Source: Chondrus crispus (lineage: Eukaryota; Rhodophyta; Florideophyceae; Gigartinales; Gigartinaceae). Taken from it: a stretch of 64,000 nucleotides of DNA. The notes under the pieces were generated by a model. That model ran no database searches. It was not told where the DNA came from and saw only the letters and a list, made by a program, of their open reading frames with translations. The DNA is taken from the NCBI RefSeq assembly GCF_000350225.1, contig NW_005179179.1, positions 218,609-282,608 of the forward strand, in the 5' to 3' direction. The position numbers and the translations under genes are program-made. This document shows, one piece after another, positions 22,662 through 32,056 of the stretch (position 1 is its first letter; each line of letters starts with the position of its first letter).

Positions 22662-23088
22662 CGAACCGGGGTCGGTGAGTGTCGCGTGCAGCAAAAGACT
22701 ACTGTATTTAGTCGTCTCAGAACCGACTTACTGCTTATGCAGCGATCCCTACCAAGAACCCCGGGGAATTAACGGCAGCTAAGCACACTGCGACAGCTCT
22801 CTTAGTCAAGTTTTGACCCCCTCAATTGGATATCCGTCAAGGCATTTTTGGTGCAAGAGGGCAAAAATTCATGGTACTTATACCCGCGATTCGAGCATAT
22901 TATATTGGTCATTTTACATTTCCTGGACAATGCCGAGCCAAATCGGAAAATTGCGCATTGCTGGCGCCGGAACAATTGTGTCCAAAAATCAAAACAGTGA
23001 TCGTGGTACAGTTGGCAATTTGCAGAATTGTAGGCGAAAGTAGCTGAGTTCGATTACTAACATTTACGAACCAGGTGTTGAGAAGGGG

Positions 23089-23383
23089 TGTGAGAGATCC
23101 CTGCCTGTGCAACACCTGGAGAGCCCGCCAGGGGCAAAGTCGGGTCCGACTATAGGGACCAATATAACAAACACCTAAGCACGCGGTGCAGGACGAAACC
23201 GTCCTTGAAGGTTATTCCCCCGTCGCGGTGTAAGCCGGCGAGAGTCGCCGGCGGGCGACGGCGGACATTGAATTAGGGTTACTGAACTGCGCGGCGGTAT
23301 ACCAAATAAACGAGACCGACCGGGCAAAATGCTGAGGCCCGGCAGGTGAGGATCAAACCTTATCAGTCTTCACTATTTTCACA
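23089..23383 (+). repeat. Copia 3' LTR
   Basis: 295 bp, preceded by the purine tract GAGAAGGGG and followed by ATGTA at 23384-23388. Confidence 0.95.
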
Positions 23384-23760
23384 ATGTAGTGAGATTTAGT
23401 GTCAGTCCCCCCCCCGAGGTCAGCTACAACAGCCCGGGCCACACAACAGCCCGGGCCATTGTAGAACTTAAACAGCGCGGGCCATTGTAGAACTTAAAAT
23501 AGCCCCCCACCACCTGGCCCATCCGTAGTCCAACCTTAAGCTTAAAGTCGCCCGGGCGATCGTTGCCCATACATGCGCCCATAGTAAGGCCCAAATACTG
23601 CAAAAGATCCAGATCGAAAATTTGGGCATTGCCAGGGGTGTTCAAATCGATTCTATTTCCCACAAATATCGACGTGGTTCAGATCAGACCGCATCGACGT
23701 TTCCCAGATCGGACCTGGATACCCGCCGATTGTCATCTACGCTGAAAACGTGTCCTCACC

Positions 23761-26334
23761 ATGTCCCCTTTAACTTCTTCTTCATCACCGAAAGTCCTAC
23801 GGCCGTATGCTACCGAATCCATGGGAGAACACACGTCTCGAGCACATATCCCCGGCGTCACTCACGAGAAGGAGAGAAGAACTACGGATACAGCCTCAGT
23901 AATCCGAACGATCCCATCCCCGTCCCCATCATCTAACTGCCTACAAGAGAACCGGTCCGGATGTGACAATTGTTCTGCGCAAGACATCGACCTTTCAGAC
24001 TTGAATTCATTTGCTGAGAGGATTGAGAAAGCAAAATGTGGCGGCATGATATCAATAAACAACAAGAGTTATGTTTGTATTATAAGAGTTCCTCCTTTGT
24101 CAGAGACGTGTGTTTTACACCCTAGTATCATAGTCTTCCAGAACTCAAAAGCACTACGTGAGCTTTGTGAGTTGTCCAATTGTCTCATGGGCCTCAAAAC
24201 GAAATGAACATGCAAGATCAAGGATTATGGGAGACTACAAGCGCAATGTTCTTTAGCTGGGCATGCCTCCAAGAAGCAGGGGAAAAGAATTCGGAGCCGT
24301 CAATCACAAAAAATAGGCTGTACTGCCGACGTTCGAACAGTTTGCATCCGATCTTTTTTCAAATGTAAGGATGGATTAGAAAAAGAGATATACACCAAAC
24401 TTATCGATCTGTCGAAGGTTTGTAACATTGACACAACTTTAACCGAGAACCAAAAAATTTTCGTCCTCAAAACTGTCATCCTGGAGCACAAGGAGCACTC
24501 ACAATCTATCACAGAGGATCAAAAACTGTACTTGTGTCGCAGTGCCGATGTTTTGGCAAATGACTCGATACGATCAAGTTTGGAACTTTTGTTTCGTATA
24601 AGTGCACGAGGAAGGAGTTTTTTGTTAAAGGCATCTCGTTTTTTAAAGGATATGCATCCAAGTGTGATCATACCATATGAAACATTGAGAAACAGTGTTT
24701 CGCGCATGATGGATAATGAGAAGAATGCTGCTGATCTTGTTTATTACCTCAAGTGCCAAGAGGCCGCGGGGAAACTTGACTTTTTGCGTATACACACCGA
24801 TGATGAAACAGGTATTTTGGAAGCAGTTGTGTGTTCGTTCAAAGGGTCTTGTGATATAATCAAACGCTGTGGACAAGTGGCATTCTGTGATTCCACACAC
24901 CACCTCACAAACTATGCGTACAAACTCTCATCAATAACTTTGATAGATTCCGAGGGATCTACAATGACAGTGCTACTAAGTTTACATCTACATGAAAACG
25001 CGGATTCATTTAAAAGGATTTTCGTGTCGTGGCATGAAGCGTTCAAGTGTAGAATCCCTCGTGTAATTCTCACAGATGAAGACGAAGCCATTTTTGCCGC
25101 TATTGCATCAATCCCCTACTGCAATGAGGTAGTTCACTTGTTGTGTACTTTTCATTTGTTCGATCAGAACGTGAAGAAAAGAGTTCAGCACGTCATAACA
25201 GCAAAAACGGGAGCATCAGCGTGGGGATTGTTCCGAAAATCTTTGAGCATATGTCGTCAAGCTCCAACTGAAGCTACTCTTGAGCATTTATTGAGACAGC
25301 TAATACAAGAATGGTTTCATAATGCTAAGCCACATTCCACAGCCATAAAATACATGAGGGATCAGATCTGGCGAAAAAGACGACAGTGGGCTGTTGCATA
25401 TTTCACCGATGCTTTTACATTGGGTACAGCCACAACTGCACGATCGGAAAGCTGGAATAGCCTCCTAAAATGTTTCAAAGGTTCAAATACTTTACAAGAT
25501 CTCTTTAAATCAATCGGCGAAATGTTCCAAAGACAAACAAAGAAGGAAGACAAAGGGAAAAATCGACGCTTTCTAATTTCGCCTTTGTTCAAGTCGTCCA
25601 TTTTCTCAGGTTCGAAAACGATGGCGTCGACGATTGAAGGCCTTGGAGTTTCTCGTTTCGCATGTGAGGAGTTGGTTACGGAAATGGAAGCTGCTGTAAG
25701 ATTAGCTGTGATGAGATGTGACATTCTGTTGAATGATGAAGTCAACTATGATGAGGATCCAGTACTTGAAGGTGTACTAGAGCTTCAGTGCAAATTGAAG
25801 TATACATACATTGACTGCTCGGAAGAGTTCCCTAATACAAGCACAACAATTTGATTGTGGGACCACCCGCCTCATTTTCATGAAGATTTAATTCAATGTG
25901 AATGTATGTACTACCAAAGAATGCTACTACCTTGTCGCCATGCCCTTGCAATCTGCATACACAACGACAAGGTTGAAAACAAGGCCGTTTTGGAATACAC
26001 ATCTAAACTGGGACATCGTACAGCTCTCGAGTTCATTTGTAGAACAGCAGTACATAATCGATGGATTTCGCCATTTCATGATACTTGGAGCAATGGAGCA
26101 TCGAGGCAAGAGAGTTCTACGGTTGAGAGGAGTAGCATAGATTCTCAGCAACATGTCGACAATGCAGAAATAGAAGAGCAGTATGAAGAATTGACTGAAT
26201 GGATAGGTACTCGAACCACTGCTGCAATAAGGGAAGCCGGACCGTCCAAGCCGATGTCTTTTCCCAGGGCATTGGATCCTCTTAATCGTAGAGTGGCTTA
26301 TGCAAAACTAGTGGGAAATATGAAAGACCTCTGA
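23761..26334 (+). pseudogene. MULE transposase with SWIM finger, two in-frame TGA
   Basis: One frame stays open from the ATG at 23761 to 26334 apart from TGA codons at 24205-24207 and 25852-25854. The middle carries the MULE DDE core: VAFCDSTHHLTNYAYKL (first Asp), VILTDEDEAI (second Asp), the cysteine/histidine segment LLCTFHLFDQNVKKRV, and TARSESWNSLLK (Glu). The part after the second TGA holds a SWIM zinc finger (CECMYYQRMLLPCRHALAI, CxC...CxH), typical of the C-terminus of MULE proteins. So the TGA splits catalytic core from finger. At 26334 the frame closes, but the reading continues one frame over as SENLAEDDTS into the finger/Tudor region. Transposition would use cut-and-paste at terminal repeats; as read the gene is inactive unless the stops are read through. 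Confidence 0.85.
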
Positions 26335-26335
26335 G

Positions 26336-27430
26336 AATCTAGCTGAGGACGACACCTCCCTTGTCATAGCAGAAGTGCTATACAACTTCACAGGTGCTTT
26401 GTCCAAAACTCTAGTGTCAAGACGTAACAGTGGTATCGCAGGGGAATCCGAGAACGTGTCCAAAATGCTCCTACAAATCATGAAAACATCTATGGAACGT
26501 ACTTTGGGAACGAAGAGAGACGCTAGTTCAAACGCAGATATGCGATTCCCCATACAGGAAAATCGAGCAGGATATGGCACTGAATTGAACAATCATACCA
26601 CCACTTTCCACATCGCTAGAAACCAAAGTAGTGGACCAAATACTTCAGGAATAGGTCTGAAGTCAGCTGGTTTCATTAATGAGAATGATGATATTGAAGA
26701 AGACACTATCAGTTGTTCTCACAAAACGAACATCAGTTCTCAGGACAGTCTGGAAGTGAAGCACAGCTCGGGTTCTAAAATGGTTACCAACCACCCGTTA
26801 CGTTCCAGTCATAAAAGTAGAACAACTACTGCAGCTCACAAATCAAGATTGAATAGAAAGAGAAGAAAAAGCGCATCGGGAAGAGTTCCAGATTCGTTTC
26901 ACAGAAAGGATGGAGTTCAGATATCGTTGCCGAAGAAACCAGTCAAGGGTGGTTTTGCTTGTCCGGAATGCAAAGATATCAACATTCAAAATAACCCAGA
27001 GAACGTTCGTCAGCATTACTACACAAAACACGCCATCAGTGGAAAGCAGCAGCTGACAATTGCAGAAATGATATCAGCTGCAGAAGTGATCACGGCTGGT
27101 TCGAAGCTCAACTTTAAAGTCAAACAACGAAAGAGATCTGCAGAAGATATCCATTGTGTATCAAATAATAAGAAGATGCGACTATGCGGCCCACTTGGGG
27201 ATGCTCGAGGTTCAAGCACAGTGTCTCCACATTCCTCACCGGAACCGTCAGATGTTTCGGTGATTTTATCAAGAGGACGCATTCCAGTTGGAGTAGAATG
27301 CGATGAATCTCGACGATGCATCTTGTCTAGGAATGTGTTTCAAAATTCAGACGTGAATGTTCTGAAAGACGGATGTTGCATCAGCATATTTTGGAAACAG
27401 GATCTGCCGTGGTATGCAGGAACCGTTTAA
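26336..27430 (+). pseudogene. MULE-associated C2H2 finger and Tudor-like region
   Basis: A frame continuing from the transposase by a +1 shift encodes a long Ser/Thr-rich linker. A basic cluster (NRKRRKSASGR) follows, then a single C2H2 finger (CPECKDINIQ...HYYTKH, about 26961-27030), and finally the first strands of a Tudor-like barrel (CISIFWKQDLPWYAGTV). The second half of the barrel (KIVVLYDDGISERIEDI) is one frame over at 27459-27511, so the domain is split by another small indel. Sequences of the type W-x-x-D-x-x-W-Y-x-G-x-V followed by VLYDDG are found in Tudor/PWWP-like chromatin readers. No ATG opens this frame, which supports it once being part of a single polyprotein. Confidence 0.6.
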
Positions 27431-27458
27431 AGAAAGAAGAACTATGTGGAAATATATA

Positions 27459-28334
27459 AAAATTGTTGTTCTGTACGACGACGGAATTTCAGAGAGAATA
27501 GAAGATATTGAGCAGCACAAATGGAGATTGTTAATTGAACAAGAACCATCTCCAAGGTTTTCTATTGATTTCAACCTGAACTAAAGGAATGATGTGTTTA
27601 AAATCCTTAAAGCAAAGAAAGCATCTCGAAAGAAGACTGTTAAGAGTGAGAGCTTAGTGGGGAACAAGTACATAAAAATATCACTACAAGACTTTTCAAC
27701 GTTGCAGGACAATCAATGGATAAGTGATGACGTTATTCACGCATTAATAACAAAGTTGCTACAAGAAGCTGATCATGCGACAAACCAAAAATTTGTTTAT
27801 GTTTCTTCTCAAGCAATCGTTTTCGCCAGTTCTGACGATATAAGTAGGCAAAAGGTTCTTCAAGGGTGGTTGCGTGGTGTTGAACTTCACGAAGTCGATC
27901 AGATAATATGCCCTCTGCACGATGCAAACGCTAGCCACTGGTGCTTATGCTTGGCGTATCCATGCAAGAAAGATTTTATTGTGATTGACCCCTACCACCC
28001 TCGGCATGGTAGGGTTTCTGCGAAGCTTTCCCGAACGGTTACCCGAGGGCTCTCATTGTTGTCAAGTACATATGACGATAAGTACAAAAACAAAAAGCAG
28101 TGGGTCAAGATCAGTCCGAAGACACTAGCAAGTCATCTTCTTTTTCCAATTCAACCACGTCATAACAGCAACGACTGTGGTGTTTTTGTGTGCGTTTACA
28201 CATGGCTTGTAGTCACAGGCGTTTCATTTCCCATGAACAAGACTATCGGCGTGCAGAGCGATCTTAACATATGTTTAACAGACGTAGATATCGTTTCTAC
28301 CAGAAGAGCAATTGCTGAGTACATATTGAAGTAG
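27459..28334 (+). pseudogene. Ulp1/SENP-type cysteine protease (C48), fused to Tudor half
   Basis: The frame starts in the second half of the Tudor-like fold, is interrupted by one TAA (about 27582-27584), and then runs to 28334 as a Ulp1-like protease. The catalytic set is visible: His in NASHWCLCL, Asp in FIVIDPYH, the oxyanion Gln in PIQPRHNSNDCG, and Cys in NDCGVFVCV. The preceding ISLQDFSTLQDNQWISDDVI is the usual N-terminal substrate-side motif. The protease part alone is about 246 residues and appears intact, though it starts at GTG unless joined to upstream sequence. Ulp1 enzymes cleave SUMO or related modifiers. Inside a MULE it may process the polyprotein or remove host SUMO marks; that is inference. 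Confidence 0.8.
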
Positions 28335-29230
28335 GCGATAAAAGCTTCGAAAGAACAAGTTCTCTCTGTACGTCCGTCTATGGACGAATGTTTTATCGTG
28401 ATATGCCCTGTGATTGAAGAAAATGCACCGATGGACTTCATTTCAGTGAAACCCTTCCACGTCGCTATTTTGCCACAACTGCCAAAGTACCATCATCCAA
28501 AAAATATTTTCTGTATTTTTGATTAAAAAGCATAAAAGTTTTATTTACAGTGATGGCTGAATGTACGAAGTGGCGTTGAGCCGTTCATTGCATTGCATGA
28601 GGGTTAATATTGAGCGATAAATGTCAAGAAGTAACACTAATTGCGTGGCGTATGGTACGAACTTTGACCCGCTCACGAATTTGGCCCTCCAGTGAAAATC
28701 ATCGTTATGACAGCACTTACTCAAAATAAAACGAAATTGCAGCCTGCGGGAATTGAACCCGGGATAGGTCGCAAATCAGGATTCGCTTTCGCAACTACAC
28801 TAATTGACAACGCTGCACGCTCGACACAGGTATGCCACATGGAACGCGTAATAAATCGAGTTCACGGGCTGTTTTTTGCACCTACGATGGCCCCTCGGCC
28901 TCTTCAAGCCGCCCGGGCCTGGTTAATGTCGTGGACGGCCCGGGCGGATTTACGCATTATTATCGCCCGGGCCATTGTATCCGTACCCCCCCTATTGTGA
29001 AACAAAATACTCTTTTTAAGATATTTTCGAAGGTATCTCACCATTCATCCCCGTATCGACGTCAAACGAAAGCGCTCAACTATCGCATCACGCTCATAAA
29101 CTATGTCCCGATGGGGCTTCTCAGCGTATGTCCCGATGGGGCTTCTCAGCGGCATACCAATTCGCAGAAAACCGTAAGCGTCAAAAGCCTCCCAATCACC
29201 CTACAAGTGCCAAATACTGAAACAACATTG
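28335..29230. other. MULE right flank: tRNA-like sequence, GCCCGGGC cores, tandem duplication
   Basis: No gene. A tRNA-like sequence lies on the minus strand at 28739-28816, GCCCGGGC occurs three times between 28911 and 28976, and a 25-bp unit starting TATGTCCCGATGGGGCTTCT is duplicated in tandem at about 29101-29150. Confidence 0.6.
28739..28816 (-). tRNA. Degenerate tRNA-like sequence
   Basis: On the minus strand, GCAGCGT at the 5' end pairs with AGGCTGC at the 3' end (6 of 7 positions), and a T-arm CCGGG-TTCAATT-CCCGC has the consensus TTCRANY loop. The D-arm is weak (3 bp), there are extra bases before the anticodon stem, and the anticodon loop GCGAA-TCCTGA-TTTGC has six bases, so no reliable anticodon can be given. 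It is a tRNA pseudogene or tRNA-derived repeat rather than a working gene. Confidence 0.35.
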
Positions 29231-29252
29231 CTGTGAAAAAATCTGAAATGCT

Positions 29253-30215
29253 TTATTTGTGCAGAGGAGCCGGTAAGGTACTCCGCGCGCGTAACCTGGC
29301 AATAGCCCTACGGATGTCTCGGTTTTCGTGCAGCGTCCTCTTTCGTTCTAGACGCCCAGTGCGCAACCTCCGACTCTCCTCCTCCTCGAATCGCTCTTGT
29401 GCTTTTCCAGCTGCATTTTTCTCCCTTTCAATCCGTCGTGCCTTTTTATTAACTGCTTCTAACTCTCGGGCTTCTTCACGAAATCGGAGAGCATCAAACA
29501 CATCCCGAACAGTCAGTAGAGCTCCACTCTTAGTGTTAATCGTCTCATTGACCATTACAGGACCATCAGAGCGCAAAATTTTGGCTTTGCATGAACGCGT
29601 GTAACAGTTCTTGATAGCTGCGAAATGCAGCCTCTCGAGACCCACCCAAGCCCATATTTGAGATGTCTCCCATTTTTATGACCTCAGGGACGCCTCCTCC
29701 GCGAACTGGGCACCACATCCCTACCGCCTTGAAACCGTTAACAACACTTGAGTACGAAACAGATGATTTGTCTGCCTCGTGAATGAGTTCACACAGGGTG
29801 TAAATGTCATTACGAAATTCTGCTCCTACAGTGCATACGCGTTCGTTGAGATCGTTTCGCAAAAATATCTTGAAAGGGGAGAACACAGCATAGTCCGACA
29901 CTTGCGTTCTGTGTCTGGTATGGGCAGGAAGACCGACAACTACTATGTTGTGCCCACTAAGGAATTTGAGCGCCTTGTAATTGACGTGTGGGACGTATCC
30001 ATCCATAGTTATGACAATGTTTCTGTACTTCTGCCCCAGCATCTTAGTATCGTGAATGAACGACACTACCCATTCATGAAATATCAACCAGTCCATGCCT
30101 GCTGGATCACGATGGCCAACCGCATTTTGAGGCAAGAATGTGGCGGGTGTCTCGATAGTTCCATCGTCTCTTTTCCTCCACTTCTGTCTCTTCCTCGATA
30201 GGATCGCAATAGGTC
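29253..30215 (-). pseudogene. pogo/Tigger-type DDE transposase fragment
   Basis: The minus-strand frame contains a DDE_1-type core: DGYVPHVNYKALKFLSGHNI, then VVGLPAHTRHRTQVSDYAVF with SPFK, in the place of the usual D-x-x-x-H ... LPPH-STH-QPLD-FGPFK pattern of pogo/Tigger enzymes. The frame is open from about 30200 down to 29566. The C-terminal part (charged, with RRIEREKNAAGKAQERFEEEE) is one frame over at 29253-29645, so there is a frameshift near 29600-29640. The N-terminal DNA-binding half is missing: the foldback element begins at 30219, a few bases upstream of where the frame can be followed. It is a truncated, inactive copy. Confidence 0.7.
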
Positions 30216-30218
30216 TCT

Positions 30219-31310
30219 GTAGTATAACCCCCCCTGGGGCTTTTAGTTAGAATTGGATCAACAACAAGATGCCCTACTGTAGAGCTCGACGCTCTACATT
30301 ACAACCGCGCGTGTCCACGTGTACACCACGGGGACAAGGGACACGCGCATACACGTGCCCACGTGTACCACGCGCGAGCGAAGCGCGCACGCACCACGGA
30401 TAATACGTGCACTGTCAGCCTCGACATAGCTGACAGTATTACAGTGCAGGCCGACCTGAACTACAGTAGCCCACTACAGTACCTCGGTACTGTAGTGTTA
30501 TGATAGATTGTTTTGTATATTAAATATGGAGCGGACCGACGGCGGCAAAAGGAGGACAAGCACGGACTTGTCCTCAACCGACCGCTAAGGTCAGTCCACC
30601 CAGCTTATTCTAACACGCGCCTTCGCTTTCGCGTGCGTTAGGAGGAAGGCAGCGGGTAGGGGACACGCGCGTGCGGGAGCAAGCTTAGATCCGCCTCCGC
30701 CCGTCAGCACTGGTACGTTACCCAGCGCTGCTCTGGGGCGTCGAGGCGTATATCGGCCCGCGCGTACGCTCGTCTTCGACCTTCCCGCTCTACCACACTG
30801 CTAACAGGGCCTGCTTCCCTGCCTCGTTAGCTGGTCCTTCACCCGTCTTCCCGTTCGAACGGGGTCCACGTCGGACTGCGCATACACCCTCGGTCGTCTG
30901 AGGGTGTTTATGCTACAGTCTTCATGCTGTGCCATCTGCAGACACGACGGCTGGCGCGTTCTTGCCCGCGCGGTCCCTGCCCTAGAACGGACTAGAGTAG
31001 GCCGGTCGTTCTAGTAGAGTAAGCGGCAGAGCTGACCTAGACAGAAAGTCGTGGACAAGCTCGTGCTTGTCCGTTTTCTCCGTCGTCGGTCGCTCGCGTA
31101 TTTAATGTACAAAGTATTCCATCATAACACTACAGTACCAACGTACTGTAGGGGGCTACTATAGTGCGGGTCAGCCTGCACTGTAGCGCTGTCAGGCATC
31201 GGGCTGACAGTACATGTGCGTGTCGCGCACACGTGTGGGTCCGTACTGTAGAGCTCCGGCTCTACACTGCGGGATCCAATCTAGATCTAAATCTAGTTTG
31301 CCGTTATACC
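30219..31310. mobile_element. Foldback element A with hairpin-studded inverted arms
   Basis: About 1.1 kb, non-coding. The left arm contains in order: TGTAGAGC-GCTCTACA (30278-30298), CTGTCAGC-GCTGACAG (30412-30436), a 24-bp near-continuous palindrome ACTACAGTACC-GGTACTGTAGT (30473-30496) and AGGACAAG-CTTGTCCT (30553-30574). The right arm carries the same units in reverse order: GGACAAG-CTTGTCC near 31053, CTACAGTAC-GTACTGTAG near 31130, CTGTCAG-CTGACAG near 31190 and GTAGAGC-GCTCTAC near 31245. So each arm is an inverted copy of the other and is itself a string of hairpins. The outer left TGTAGTATAAC resembles the outer right GTTATACCA reversed. The right end of element B (63706) has the same layout. 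Confidence 0.75.
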
Positions 31311-31439
31311 AAACCCAGAACCCCAAAATCTGAGACTTTACACGCGTCATGTGGTGATATGGGGTGAGGGTCCGGACCATCGAGTCATGTACACGTGTTG
31401 CTCCATTTTGCACTTTCCAGATAACAGCATGTGGTCGCA

Positions 31440-32056
31440 CATTTTCAATACGTAAGCTGGACTTGCGAGCGCGTGAAGCGATGTTTCTTGGGTTTTCGCA
31501 ATACAGTAAAGCATACAAACTTTGGGACGGAGAGTTGAATAAAATAGTTGTGTCACGGGATGTCAAGTTTGATGAATCGACATGTGAGATGCATGACATT
31601 CCTGCACACGAAAGTGATTCAATCAACTCTGATGTTGACATTGTATTGCTCGGTGGCGACAATGAGAATGATGCCGATACCCCAAATACTGACGGGGTTG
31701 GGTCTGAAGAAGATGAGGTTCCAGAGAAGGTTCTTGAAAACGACGAAACTCACTCTGTAAGTGAGAAGGATGAAGATGATGTATCACCTCCCGTTGAAAC
31801 TCCGAATGTCACCCCTCCAATTCCCACTCCAACTGTACGAAGATCGTCTCGAGTCAGCAGACCTCCCGGCTCATGGTGGAGGAGCAACTTTGCAGCTGCT
31901 CTTCTTTCACATGCGCATGTCGCTATTGGAGGTCCCAACTATAGGAAGGTCGGCGGGTCAGAGGGAAGAAGGATGGTTGAAGGTTGGTGGTGGTTGATGG
32001 GAAAAGAAGTTGATGCCATTTTGCTCTTGGTCGCCAACTATCGGTGCTACTTATAG
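31440..32056 (+). pseudogene. Copia pol fragment (integrase-RT linker)
   Basis: The frame contains KLDLRAREAMFLGFSQYSKA followed by YKLWDGELNKIVVSRDVKF, the well-known junction between integrase and reverse transcriptase in Copia elements. An acidic linker and the short basic motif RRSSRVSRPPGSWW follow, and then reading is lost. Integrase and reverse transcriptase catalytic parts are both absent. It starts shortly after foldback element A and is unrelated to the pogo fragment on the other side. Confidence 0.75.

Larger units (their letters stand above)
18034..23383 (+). mobile_element. Copia LTR retrotransposon, complete ends, broken coding body
   Basis: A 5350-bp element with two 295-bp LTRs, 5-bp duplication ATGTA, a primer-binding-like TGGTAGCATCGC right after the 5' LTR, and a purine-rich GAGAAGGGG just before the 3' LTR. 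The gene order gag, protease, integrase, reverse transcriptase, RNase H is that of Ty1/Copia. The LTRs differ at only 3 positions (about 99% identical), which indicates a recent insertion, yet the gag-pol frame carries five stops and one frameshift. It lies between a Harbinger-like fragment and the Ulp1-bearing MULE region. The primer site could pair with an initiator tRNA ending GCUACCA; that is inference. Confidence 0.95.
23424..28986 (+). mobile_element. Large MULE region with Ulp1-type protease
   Basis: A Mutator-like element of about 5.5 kb. Its left end carries TACAACAGCCCGGGCC and its right end, reverse-complemented, carries TACAATGGCCCGGGC, so the putative terminal repeats share YACAAYRGCCCGGGC. 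Extra GCCCGGGC cores lie inside both ends. All coding frames run on the plus strand: MULE transposase, C2H2/Tudor-like region, Ulp1 protease. I could not find a 9-11-bp target duplication, so the exact borders are provisional. Plant Kaonashi-type MULEs also carry Ulp1-like proteases; this looks like the algal counterpart of that arrangement. Confidence 0.6.

Noticed and set aside
24205..25854. TGA recoding in the Ulp1 MULE transposase
   Set aside because: Clear host genes here use TGA as a normal stop (e.g. typA and the membrane protein at 7-1764), and the same element has other stops and frameshifts, so decay is the simpler reading.
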